64,000 nucleotides of DNA from Caprella mutica. Taxonomy: Eukaryota; Arthropoda; Malacostraca; Amphipoda; Caprellidae. Below are positions 22,314-33,985 of the stretch, piece by piece. Location: contig CANNZV010001176.1 in assembly GCA_947561585.1 (NCBI GenBank), positions 1-64,000 on the forward strand, written 5' to 3'. The position numbers were made by a program, and so were the translations under genes. Under the pieces are notes generated by a model. That model was given only the letters and a program-made list of their open reading frames with translations, made no database searches and was not told the origin of the DNA. Position 1 is the first letter of the stretch. Every line of letters begins with the position of its first letter.

Positions 22314-22638
22314 TTTTGGCCGTGGCTAAATTAAGAGTCGTACACACGCAGGATGTTTAAGTCTTTCACCAAACTTTTTGCTAAGCTCCTCCTACTTTTT
22401 TCACTAGACTTTTGAATTATATAAGGAAAAAATACGATATAATTAATATATTATTTCAGTTGGTATCCATGATACCTGCAGGTGTCATGGATACCAACTA
22501 AAATAAAATAAAAATGATATTGTTTTTTTTATGATTTAATAGTCTGGTGGAAAAAAGTAAGAGGATCTTAGCAAAAAGTCTGGTGGAAAGACTAAAAAAC
22601 CCTACGTGTGTACGGCCCTTAATTTAGCCACGGCCAAA
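22314..22638. mobile_element. MITE family C, full-length palindrome
   Basis: The left half begins TTTTGGCCGTGGCTAAATTA and the right half ends TAATTTAGCCACGGCCAAAA. The two halves remain complementary almost throughout, including GTCGTACACACG/CGTGTGTACGGC and the central TACCTGCAGGTGTC (axis near 22478). The element can fold into one hairpin of about 160 bp. No ORF. Confidence 0.75.
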
Positions 22639-22654
22639 AACGGTCCAAGTGAAA

Positions 22655-22765
22655 TTCACGGACAAGAAATGAAGCTAGTAAAGATAACGAACCAGAAATG
22701 AAGCTGGTAAAGATAACGGACCAGAAATTAAGCTAGTGAATTAACGGACCAGAAATTAAGCTAGT
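22655..22765. repeat. 29-bp minisatellite units at the duplication edge
   Basis: About four GATAACGGACCAGAAAT units. The segmental duplication copy 2 begins within these, mirroring 3006-3081. Confidence 0.7.
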
Positions 22766-23340
22766 GAGATAATTCGGACCACACACAGAGAAAGGATTAG
22801 TTGAATCAAATCAAATTTGATTTGTTTTGACTCATATGAATGGGTTATTTGTGTAAACTGGGATTATTAATGAGTGTCAGAATGAAATGTTTAAAAATAG
22901 ATTGAATAATATAATCCGCTCTTCAAAAAAGAGGTAACCGAAAAAAAAACCTTAAATGAGTTTCTAAAAATTTGGGTCAAACGTTGGAGAAATTCAGAAA
23001 ATTTTGGGTAGGAACTCGAGTGAAGTTAATATTGATTTGCTAGTGAAAAATGATGTCGAATTTGTGAATGATGATGCAAATGCTGATATTTTAAATGATT
23101 TTTCTCTCTATTATTGCCTCTAGTTTAGATAGAAATATCAATGTAACCTCTACTGATTCTAATAAATTCATTTCATATAGTGTTCACACTGAGAAACAAT
23201 TGATAGTCAACCTGACTCATCGCTTGAGTCAGGGCTGACAAAACTTCAATATTGAAGTCTCTTTTCTTGATTGACTCTTCCTGAGACAATCTGACTATGA
23301 ATTAGGAGTCAATGTGATTCTTGTTTTTGAGTAAATATTA

Positions 23341-23752
23341 GGATGAGTCAAATTGACTCACATTTTTGAGCCGGTTTGAGGCAAACTGAAACTCAAATTT
23401 TGCGTCAATTTCTCGAATGAAATAATCTATCAACATAGTTTATTGCAGTTTTTGACAGGAAGAAGAATATTGGAAATTTTTGAAAAAGATATACGGAATC
23501 TAGGGATGCTGTCTTTATCAAAATTGTGCCTAAGTCCTGGGAAAGACCTCCAGGTATTTCATTTACTCTTACGCTTCATTTCCTTGCTGTAATCAAACGG
23601 TTACATAATTATTGATTACCACGGACTCTTAATCTGGATCTTTCTCAAGGGTCATCCTAAACTGAGAAAAATATGAGTCAAATTGAATCAAAATTTGAGT
23701 TTTCAGTTTATCCCAAAACCAGATCTAAAATGTTAGTCAATTTGACTCATCC
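23341..23752. mobile_element. TA-flanked MITE with AP-1-like TIRs, copy 2
   Basis: Duplicated copy of 3640-4053. The left end here reads GGATGAGTCAAATTGACTCA, one change from copy 1; the right end CTCATCC is followed by TA. Confidence 0.7.
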
Positions 23753-24549
23753 TACTATTCTACATCTAAGGTCCCTCGCACCCCCTGGGGCTCTATCCTG
23801 AAACTGTCTGTGGTGAATGAAAGAGTAGGGGGTGGCTTACCTTGGGTCTAGAACTGTTGTAATTGGGATAATGGGTTGTCTTTTTCCATTTTACCAAGTT
23901 TATCATTTTCCTAACGCTACTTGCAGTTTTAGAGGATAGCGCTAGTGTTATGTTCTTCAAATAAGAGGTCTTAGATTTTTGTGTTAGGTAGGCTCGTAGG
24001 CTTCATTCACTATCACCTCTTCATTTTCCTCTTAGATTTTGTGTTAGATAGACTCGTAGGCTTCATTTACTATCACCTCTTCATTTTCCTCTTCCATCCG
24101 TGAGTTCAGGCAATATTAGTAATATTAGACTACGTTTTTGTGAATTTTGATTCCTTTGTACACTTCTAGATTCCAATAAAATTACCATAATATCACGTCA
24201 GAACTAATGAAACAAAACATTAAAACAAAACCGGGAATTGAATTTATCATCAAAAGCCACTATTTTTGAGAATTTCAACAAAAAAAAATTGGTTTATGAC
24301 TTAACTTGTTAGTTCATTTGATGAAATTTATTATTAGCCAAATATGTCTCAAGAGACACCAAGAAACTGGAGTTAGGTTTTTAAATGACAATGAAAGAAA
24401 ACTTTAAGGTACAATGTGTATTAGTAATGAATAAATGAACAAAGAAAAGGCATAAAATCATATATCATGGATATATAAACTGACCACTACATAAGTAGGA
24501 CAGGTGACAGTAACACACCTGAGGTCATCAACTCACACATTACATTGTA

Positions 24550-25690
24550 CAGAGCGTTCCACATAAATGTACCCCATTTTTGTATAAATTATATCTCCAG
24601 TTAAAATTAAGATATTTTAAATCTGTTATTTCATACTAAAGGCAATTTAATCTTTCTAAGAATGAATATTTTTGTGAATATTTTCTATATTATAAGTGAA
24701 CAAATTTTATCTCCATCACAGTTTTCCAAACAACGAAATCTAAATCCGACAATAGATGAACAAAAAAAACTTTAATAAACATAAAATGTAAATCAACCTT
24801 TAGAATCCTTCAACATGACCACCATTCCTCTCAAGACAAGTTTTAGCATGATTCATTAAACCACCAACTGCTCTCCGGATCATTACTCGATCGTTCTTCA
24901 ATGCCTCAAATGCATCCCCCACCCTTTCTCCTATTATTTCAAATGTCGGAGGAGGCGTTTTAAATGAGAGATTCTACACAAATCCCAATAGTAAAAATCA
25001 CATGATGTTAGGTCTTGGCTGCTTGGTGGTCACTGAACATCCTAGTGCTAGCAGCCGTTTTCCAAATACTTCTCGTAATTAGTTTTTGACTGTTATAGTG
25101 TGATGTGTCGATGAGCTGGTGATTCCTCTTGCTGAAACCAAATATGCCTGAATTCATTGCGGTTTTAAGCCAGCTCCAAGTATGGAAGATTAACGCATTA
25201 AACATCTATAAATAAAGTTTGCATCATAAATCATTACCGCAAAGACTCGCAAACACAGAAAGTTCTATCTGCGTATGCTGTTTTCAAAATCATTATTTTT
25301 CGGGTTGATTAATAAACCACATTCTTGTATTTTGAACATTAACGTGAAAATGCAGCCTAATCTGAGAGTTGTGATACTAATCATTCGAAGAATCTAGGTT
25401 GTTGACCGGAAATCTAATTGCAAAGCGCTCTTCGCTTTGCGTAGTCAGGGGGCAGAAACTGCATGATGTTTTATTTGCCTTTTGAACATTCAAGTACACA
25501 TTAATAACAATTGAAGGTTGATTAGTATTTTCTTGAAGTTCATTTTCTGTGTTATTGTTGGAATTGGGTTGGTACAAGCATAAATTAACCCTGTCTATAC
25601 ACAATTTATTGTGTACTCATAATTCAGTAAATATTCACAATTTTTTTTATGTACCCCCAAAAATGGGGCACATTTTTGCAGAACTTTCTG
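24550..25690 (-). mobile_element. decayed mariner-like transposon, copy 2
   Basis: Duplicated copy of 4788-5927 with the same TIRs. It carries the same transposase tail on the minus strand, with its stop at 24800-24802 and the same disruptions, so decay predates the duplication. Confidence 0.7.
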
Positions 25691-25875
25691 TAGTTTGAAT
25701 GACTTTGAGAGATCATATATTACAGATTAGGTACTCAGGAGCACAGTAGTGAATGTGTGCTTTAATGAGCTCCGAAGAAAACTGAAATATCAAATGCTCT
25801 GGGCATTCACAAAATAATATTTATTTTCTAGGTTTCCTACTTTAAATTGAGAAGAAGGATCATTTGGTTCTAATT

Positions 25876-26683
25876 TCACATTTTTTCCAATTTCAGAACA
25901 TCTTGGTCGGAAATAATCTGTGTGTGATGAGTTGGAGAAGCAAAAGAACAGTTTCTGTCTGGTACAGAAGAATCAGGTGACTGATTGGTGGACGATGAGG
26001 ATTGTGATCGGTCATTGAAGGAAGAGCACGCACTATTTTCTTCATCGGTTAATTTTTCTCGTTTAACAGACATGTCATCAGCACAGGTGGGGTTAAGACT
26101 TGAAGACATGTGAGCATCCTCCTCGGAAGAATTTCCGTTTGACGAGAATGACCCAGTAGAATTTTCACATCTTTTCTTCTTCCTATCGGGTATTATTATA
26201 CCCAATTCAATCTTCTTATCTTTCAGATGTCTGAAAAAAGTACGTCTAGGGATACTAAAATTCTTGATGACATTGATTGGCTTATCTTCTTTCTTAATGA
26301 CGATCATTATAGCCTTAGCAAGATCTTCAGGCGTGTATTTTTTCTCAGCTTTGTTGGTGTCTTTTGCTTTCATGGGTTTCTTTTTCACCCCAGAAAGCTT
26401 CATATCAGACTTGGAATCTCTTTCTTCGTTGGCTGCAGGGACTTTGTTCCTTTTATTAATGTTACCAGTATTATTTGTAAGGTTTGGAAAATACGCAAGT
26501 GCGCCAGCTGGTATTGGACAAGATAGGTTCGAAGTCAAACTACCGAATATTTTCTTTTCCGGAACTGGAAGATTTTTCGTGTTAGGAGTTGGCTGTTCTC
26601 TCTTGTATTCATCGGTAGAATCGAATTGGAGGAAGCCAGAAAAATTAGCAGAATTCTCGTTCAATTCGTCTTCAGAATCAATC
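25876..26683 (-). pseudogene. partial copy of BTB-psq exon 3 (BTB exons missing)
   Basis: Encodes the last ~268 residues of the BTB-psq protein, including the complete psq HTH, with no stop or frameshift. About ten amino-acid differences from the parent are seen (for example F to A before NEERD, S to A before EKKYTPED). The first two coding exons, promoter and exon 3 acceptor are absent because the retrotransposon abuts codon 12 of the exon. The AATAAA signal is retained (25820-25825). Without a promoter and start it is most likely a pseudogene. A psq-only protein from a fused transcript is possible but unsupported. Confidence 0.75.
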
Positions 26684-29600
26684 TTCTTCTTCTTCTTCTT
26701 CCTGACCAAACGCCCCCGTCAGGGGCGCGGTCCCTCCCCCGGCTCCCGACCACCGCAGCCCCTCTGGTGCCGAGCGAGGTTGGCCGCCGACTGCTCCCGC
26801 CTGCAAAAAATGCACATAACCCTCTTAGTTCTAAAACCCCTTACTGCTAATTCTACCCCTACGTCTTCCCCCCCCTCCACCCGTAACCCTACCCCTGCCC
26901 CCCCTACCAGTCCCCCCGGATCCCATACCTGCCTACAACTCCTTACATGCCTAGCATAATTTGCCCGACTAACTACCCTCCTACACTTATGGCATTCCCT
27001 CCTATTCCCATCTACTGCTACCCCCCCCACCACATGTTTCCATGTGGTTCTTCCTAGCCCCCTCAGTCTCTAAGCTTACCCCACACCTATCACAACTAAA
27101 CCTAACCCTATCCTCAGCTAACCTATGCATCCTTTTCTCATGCACCACTAACCCCCCCCTAGACTTACATACCTTGTCACACCCTTCCCAGTGACACCTA
27201 AAACCCTCTACCTCTTCCCTTCTATCCTGAGCTACAACCCTATCTACCTTTTCTTCCCGTCTCCCCCATTCGTACTTATGCCCCTGCTGCCTCTCCCATA
27301 GCTCCAAATGCTCCCTCCTCTCCTTCACAATCTTCTTCCACCCATCCCTATCTCCCACTAACCTCTCAACATCCGTATAGTCCACACCTGCCTCCCTAAG
27401 TAACCTCTTCCAATACAGCCCCGTCTTCCTCTTCCTACCTTTCTTTTTCCCTAATCCTTCTAGTCCCTCATACCACCCTAACACAGCTGCCTTAACCTGC
27501 CTATCGTTCCCCATCCTCATCACATGCCCAAACCTTTCTAGTACCCTCACTTCTATCTTAGTCCTAATCGATCTAATCCCTAACCTGGCCCTAACATCCC
27601 ACATATTCTCCCCCCTACTTTCCATTTGCCTTAGTGGCTCCCCATTCCTATTACTCCAAACATACCTATACTTCCTATCTATCCAACTCTGTAACTTCTT
27701 TATATCCTTCCCCCACCAAACCCTAACACTACAATCAAACAATAACCCACTCTCTACACAACCCTCTAGAATCTTACCCTGCCACCTCTTGCTTAGCCTA
27801 GATCCCTTTAATTGCCCCTTAACCTTAGCCCATAACCCATTTGCCCGTCTAATCCTATTCCTACTATCCTCTTCAGGTCCCATCCAAGATCCTAGCACCC
27901 TAATTCCCTCACTATCTCTATCCCCAAAAACTAAAACCTCTTCCTTATCTTCGTTATTCCTCTCCTCAAACTTACCCATAACCTCCTTAATCTTCCTAAC
28001 TCCCTCTTCTAATTCTACCCCCTCACCTATAATGGTAGTGTCATCGGCAAAGAGTGACGATGTCAAGGTCAGACTCTTTGCCTCCGAGCACCCCTTTTCC
28101 CACCTACCTTCTCCCGCGAAAGACCCCCCCGGTATCCAGTGCCACTTTATTCCCACCCTTTCACCCCCTAGCTCCCTTCTAGCTTCCTCCGCCTGTCTGA
28201 TCACCGCCTGGTGAAAAACGTTAAACAGAACAGGCGAAGTTGCACACCCCTCCCTCAAACCCCTAGCTGGCACCCATTTCTCACTAACCCCCTCCTTTCC
28301 CCTAACCCTATATTCCGTCGTCTCATGCAAATCCTTAATTACCCTTAAACAATTCCCACCTAACCCATACCTATCTAAAATGCCCCACAAGCAAGGCTTA
28401 TTTACTCGAGGATATGCCTTCCTCAAGTCCAGAAGCCTTGCCCCTCAAGTCCAGAAGCCTTGCCTGTGGTTCCCTATCCCCTTGACCCCCTGTCCTAAGC
28501 CTATAATCACTAACATCTTCCCATATCCTCACCATGACCTTCCCCTTCTAAAACCTGCCTGATTTTCATCAACTAACTCTAACTCTTCTACCCACCATCT
28601 AAGCCTCTTAGAAATAACCTTAGCTAGAATCCTACTTCCCATAGCTAACAGACACACCCCCCTATAATTATCCCTATTATTCCTATCTCCCTTCTTGTGT
28701 AGAGGCACCACTAATCCCCCCTTTAAACCCTCTTCCCACCTACCTGCACTTTCCCTAAACATAAACTGAACCATCCTAACTACCTTTTCCTTAACTTCCC
28801 TACACGCATTCCTGATATAACTTATCCTAACCCCATCTTCCCCAGGCGCAGATTCTTTGATCTCCTTGATCACCTCCTCTATCTCCTCCTCTCCCGGCTC
28901 CTCATTCATTAGTTCGTTTGCCTCTTCTGCTTGCCTGCTCCCTCTTAAATCCCTAACTCTACCTAATACCTCTTCTAAAATTTCCCTATCTTCCTCATAC
29001 CTATCCCTCGATACTGCCTCAAAATGTTCCTTAAATTCCCTATTTGTGATTGTAGTGCTAGCTGGTGCCTTCCATCCCCTAGTCCCTAAATTCCTTAAAA
29101 TTCTATACATATCCCCTACTTTTCCCCTCCTACTAGCATCCTCGCACTCCCTAATCTTCTCCTCCCACCATTCCCTTTCCCATGCTCTAAGACTATTCTT
29201 TAAATTACTACGTGCTAATCGTACCCCTTGCCTAACCTCTTCTAATTCCCTATTTAACCTATCTTTTACATCTCCCCCTCTATTCCTTAACCTAGCTCTA
29301 TACTCCTGCCTACCTACTACCTCATTCCTACTCTCTACCCACCTACCTATCTCCCTCCTCATTATTTCTATTTCCCCCTCTCTACCTATTGTCCATGGAT
29401 TTATTACCTTCCCATCCCTCCTACCACATACCTCATCAGCTACTTCTATTAATAATTTCCTAATCTTATCCCATTCCATTTCCCCTAAGTCCCCGTCCTC
29501 CCAATCTACCTCACTAAACTTTTCTCCCGTCCTTCTACTAAACTCCCTACTCTTCCCCTCATCTCCCAACACCTCCCATTTAATGTTTGGTGCCCTTTCT

Positions 29601-30786
29601 CTTCTACCCCCTACCTCCCTCCATCTCTTACCCCTATACCTTATCACTAGTTTCTTAGGCCTATGGTCAGAGAAAGTATTTTCTCTGACCGTCCCTACAC
29701 TCCTAACTAACCTATGCCTATCTACTCCCTTAACCATGAACCCATCTAACTCATACCACCTCCTATACACGTTACTAAACCAAGTCCCCCTATTCCTATG
29801 TGGCATGAAACTATTTACCCACGCTAACCCCTGTTCCTCACACCAATTAACTAGATCTTCCCCCGCAATACTCCCTGGCCCTATCCCAAACTTCCCACTC
29901 ACCCCCCTTCTCTGCCTATTTGACCCTACATTAGCATTAAAATCCCCTCCTATTACTAATACCTCCCCCCCGCTAGTCATACTTACCTGATTTTCTAAAT
30001 CTATTCTATATTTATCCATTCCCTCTTAATCCCTACCCCAAATAGGCTGATAAGCAGCGACTAATCTAAGGCCCTGGAGGGTGACTGCTGTCACCCTCTC
30101 TCCTAACCATTTCTTCTGACCCTCCCTCTTCCAACTATCTAAAGCTTCCCCTCTAAGAATTATCCCTGACTTCCTACCGTGAATTAAAGCTATTTGGTCC
30201 CTATCATCTCCTAGCCAAATTACCCTCTCCTGGTCTGAGTTAAGCTCAGAAACCAGGACCATCTCCCATCCCCGTCTAACTATGTAATCTAAAATTCTAC
30301 CTAACCTTCTCCTATTGTGATCCCTTAATGAAACTCTTTGTAAATTCCATGTGACTATTGTGGCTTCCCTCCTATTCTCACCCCCACCCCTATTCTTCCC
30401 ACCCTTCTATTTCTATACCTACGACTATTTCTAACCCTTCTTCCCTCCCCACGACTTCTCCTCCCCCTGGGCATAGTTCCAGGGTTTGGATGGATCGTCC
30501 TAAGACTTACCTCTACTAGCAGCCGACAGTGTCTGCCCGACACCAGAGGTACCCCAGTGGATCGGTCACCGAAAGTGCCCTCGCCGTACAGATGTTTAAG
30601 GAGGTTGGCAGGCTGGCTGGACCGGCCTCCCTCCGTAGTCCCCCCGGGGGTGTGAGGCCTCTCCCCTCTCGGGGAATCCGCCCCACTCCTTTCTGGGTGG
30701 CCTGGTGGTCTATTGGCCGCATCCGGAGACAACCCCGGAGCGTTCCCCCTCGCTCCACGTGGAGGCTGCCCACCAAGCGAGGCTGA
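26684..30786 (-). mobile_element. non-LTR retrotransposon with AAG-repeat 3' tail
   Basis: A GC-richer minus-strand element of about 4.1 kb lying between an AAG microsatellite (26684-26700, 3' tail) and a 5' end near 30786 (CGCTTGGTGGGCAGCCTCCA). It encodes an APE-type endonuclease, reverse transcriptase and C-terminal zinc fingers in one ancestral frame. The 3' UTR is only about 15-20 nt. No target duplication links the two flanks: the 5' flank is Tigger coding sequence and the 3' flank is BTB-psq exon 3. The strong strand asymmetry (C-rich plus strand) makes it stand out. Confidence 0.85.
26719..30408 (-). pseudogene. retrotransposon polyprotein: endonuclease, reverse transcriptase, zinc fingers (disrupted)
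   Basis: Domains in minus-strand order. APE endonuclease: VTWNLQRVSLRDHNRRRLG near 30365, VLVSELNS, GGDFNANVG and the SDHRP motif near 29660. Reverse transcriptase: KGDRNNRDNYRGVCLL, NQAGFRRGRS near 28550, GLREGCATSPVLFNV and the catalytic FADD near 28050. C-terminus: a C2H2 finger (CHWEGCDKVC...H), then three Cys-rich fingers (CDRCGVS, CHKCRRV, CIFCRRE). Breaks: an in-frame TAA at 30028-30026 in the endonuclease, a small deletion/frameshift after GFRRGRS with a 21-bp direct duplication near 28440, and a frameshift in a poly-G run near 27025. A proline/arginine-rich reading frame at 30355-30786 may be its N-terminal part. Inactive. Confidence 0.8.
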
Positions 30787-33700
30787 GTTATTATTGATGT
30801 CAACTTCTTCGTCTTCATCATCATCATCCAATACAATGTCACACAATGACCTCCCAGCATCTGAATCATAGGAATCGTTAAAGGAATGAAGAGGCGGTTT
30901 GTTAACTTTAATTCTTTTTACCTTTTCACCCTTCTTATTTTCTCTCTCTATCTTCCTCTTTTTCTTATTTTCTTTCTCATTACATTTATCAATTTGTTTT
31001 TCAAGAGAAAATTTACATAATCAGTACCACTGACAGCATGGGGCATGTATGGTTTTGATTTAACTACTTTTTTAGTTAGAATTATTTGGTCGTGAATTTT
31101 TAAACAAGATTTGAATGGAGATATGTCGTAGTTTTGGTAATAATCTACTGATTCATTTGCAATGGATTGAAGCGTCTCATTTAAAGCTAGTTGACCAGAA
31201 GCAATTCTAGATTGACCTAGTGTAGCGTATGCTAAACCAGATGGTCCCGCTACAGGTGATGAACCTGAAGCAGAAGCTCCTTCAATTGCCCTTAATTTAG
31301 ATGGAATTGATAGGAAAGATTCCGCATTCTGATTAAAACCCAATGATTCAACCAACGAAAAGGAATCAGAGGATGACACCCTCTTTAGTGTAGTAACACC
31401 TGATCTTAATTGATTCTTTAGTACTGAAATACCAGATGTGGATGGCTTCGACAAGACGGGAACTGAAGAAGAAGGCATCTTCAGAGCACATGAGCTTGAA
31501 ATGAATGTTCCAGATAATGGAGAAGGGGTTAGACGCAATGAATCATCTTCGAGTGGGGGAAGAATATCTGCCACAGTATCTTCTAAGTGAGTCTCTAACC
31601 CATTTACAAAAGGTTTAACGAGTTGATTGTTAGTGGATGATGATGGAGTGACTAAAGATTCACCTAATTCAACATTGGCAGCGTCAACATTATTCTGACT
31701 TGTAATGCTTGTAATTTGTTGATAAGGATCTGAAAGAGATGAACGTACCAAATCTCTAAGAATTTTGTAAGACCGCCACAACTGATCTACGCTTGTGACT
31801 CCCTGGACGTTATAATCCTCTTCATATCTTTTTTCAAATAATTTAAGATTATCACCAATTGGAATGAACGGATTATTCCTAGTCTTTGCTCTGATGAACA
31901 CTTATTACTCATTGCATATTTATCTCGAGCTTTTGTTGGATCAATGAGTTGCGTATAATCAATGGCATCAGGTGTAAATGGAATAATTCCACACTTTCTA
32001 AAGCCTGACTTCACATTAGCAGGACGACCTTTTGCTTTCTCAAATGCTTCGTCGAATACAGGGAAAAAGTTCGCACGAGTCATTGTCACATTATATTTTC
32101 CTTTGAAATTAATTAAGGCTCTATTCCAAAAAAATTTCAAAGGTCCAAATACACTCACATCTAGAGGCTGCAGAATGTGAGAGGCATGTGGGGGAAAACA
32201 AAATAATATCACATCGTTCTCTTGGGCGCACTTGACAACAGAGTAGCTCGAATGTGATGTGTGTCCATCCATAAACACAATGATAGGGAACTTCACACCT
32301 CTCTCTTTCTTTCAAGTTAGGGATGAACGAACGAACAAACCATTCGAAAAAGGCATTTGAAGTCATCCATCCATTTGGTGTAGGGCCTACATTATATTTA
32401 GATGGATCAACACCTTTGAACTGAAAAACAGGCTTCACACCTGGAAAGATGACATAAGGTTTCTGAAAATTGCCATCTCCAGAAGCACATATCAAGACAG
32501 TGACTTGTTCTTTGCTGTCCGTTGTTACATTATAGATATTCTTCTTTCCTTTTTCAGCAATCACCTTCATTTTATTCTTTCCTCCCAACGGAAATCCCGA
32601 TTCATCAAGATTGAATATTCGATCAGCATTTTCAGCAGTGATAAACTCTGATGCGATAATATTGTGCTCTGTTTGTAGAAAATGTTCCAGCTTTTCAAAC
32701 CATTCTCTTATACAAATTTCTGTCACAGCCTTCCTCGAATGACCCAAGTTTTCAGGAGCACGAGCTGTTAGCCTGTTATGTTCGTATGCCTTTGCATGAA
32801 CCGATGAACCCACGTTTTACAGGGCAAATTATCCGAGAACAGCTGCTCATCAATTCCTGTTAAAATGAATTAATAATAGATCAATATATTTTATTAAAGT
32901 ACAAATAATTTCAATAATCAGTAATAAATATTATCTACCTTCATTCTTTTTTGCTTCGTCAAGCACTTCTTTAATAATATATCTAACTTCATTCCGGGTT
33001 GCTCCATTGCCGATTGCGGCACGAAACAAAAAATATTTTACCAGCCTTTCTTCTTGATCCGCACGCAGTTTACATTGTCTTCCTAATGGATTATATTATA
33101 AATGGAAATTAATTAATATTTTTAAAAGTCCTACATTAATTGCACACAGGACAGACAAGACATACCTGGCCTTTCAATCAGAGGTGCAAATCTTCCGGAA
33201 GCTCGATCGCCAAGTGTTGAATGAGGAACCCTGTATTTTTCGGCAGCCTTTCTTAGGTTAGGGTTTTATTTTTCACTTCAGCTAAAGCATTAAGTATGTC
33301 TTCTTCACTATAAGAAGAATTAGAGGACCTTTTCTTAGATGCCATTATAGTTATTGCTGTGTACGTTAAGGTATATAAAACTATTTATTATTAACATCTA
33401 TTTTGGAATGAAAAAATTGAATTTATTATGCTGTATCTTTTCAAATATAGGTAGGTTTCTTACTAATAAAAAGCCTATATCTTAGATTCAAAATTTAAAA
33501 AATAATCTGTCCGACAATTTGTAACTAAATTAGCTAGCGTTTCGTTCATCTGGACAGTTGTCCGAGTAAATTAGAACTGCTCATTTTGGTTACGTTTTAT
33601 CGGACACGATTATTATTTTTATGAGGTGGGTAAAACTGTTACAAACCTTATAGGTATGTTTACAACACTATTTATAAATGTAGATATGACGGTACAACTC

Positions 33701-33983
33701 AAATCTAAACGAAGGCAGTATTGGTATAAATGTTTGAACCTGGGTATGTTTGTTGGTGTGTTCGATGTGTGACAAACAATAGTAGTGAAAATTATCGAAT
33801 AACGTTAATTTAGACTTAAATTGATCTACTTAATTCACAGAGGATATAGACTATGATGAAATAGAAGTCTCTGAAAACGATGCTTCCTAACACATCACTC
33901 TACGATCTACCACTGATCAGTGGTGTTCATTTTTTCTTTGACTGTCCGAGCAACTGAACTGTCCGATATATCGTAACTTACCC
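30787..33983 (-). mobile_element. pogo/Tigger-like DNA transposon, 3' truncated
   Basis: The 5' terminus on the minus strand (from 33983) reads GGGTAAGTTACGATATATCG then GACAGTTC, with TA next to it at 33984-33985. Subterminal TCGGACA-type motifs repeat (33500, 33555, 33600, 33950). The 3' end is replaced by the retrotransposon at 30786, so the second TIR is missing. The terminus matches the TIR of MITE family B. Confidence 0.75.
30790..33345 (-). pseudogene. pogo/Tigger-like transposase with two introns (frameshifted)
   Basis: Exon 1 is 33345-33176 (MASKKRSSNSSYSEEDILNA, then LRKAAEKYRVPHSTLGDRA, a psq/CENP-B-type HTH). Donor G|GTATGT; acceptor CATTAG before 33082. Exon 2 is 33082-32939 (LRADQEERLVKYFLFRAAI). 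Donor G|GTAGAT; acceptor TTTTAACAG before 32856. Exon 3 has WVHRFMQRH, then the DDE_1 catalytic region: NLDESGFPLGG (first Asp), FMDGHTSHSS (second) and HILQPLDVSVF (third), DD35D spacing. The C-terminal tail is rich in Lys/Glu and then Asp (LDDDDEDEE). Single-base frameshifts occur near 33265, 32780, 32300 and 31890. Jerky/Tigger relatives share this layout. Confidence 0.8.
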
Positions 33984-33985
33984 TA

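Larger units (their letters stand above)
22704..26683. repeat. segmental duplication, copy 2
   Basis: Homologous to 3006-6920. It contains copies of the AP-1-end MITE (23341-23752), the decayed mariner (24550-25690) and BTB-psq exon 3. Homology stops at 26683, exactly where the (CTT)n tail of the retrotransposon begins. Confidence 0.9.

Noticed and set aside
28857..29990. 377-codon plus-strand ORF opposite the retrotransposon
   Set aside because: Antisense shadow of the endonuclease/reverse transcriptase frame, low complexity Ser/Leu/Pro.
33842..33890. Acceptor-like CACAG followed by a short acidic frame (DIDYDEIEVSENDAS)
   Set aside because: Lies in the 5' region of the Tigger element on the opposite strand, with no partner exon and too short to support.
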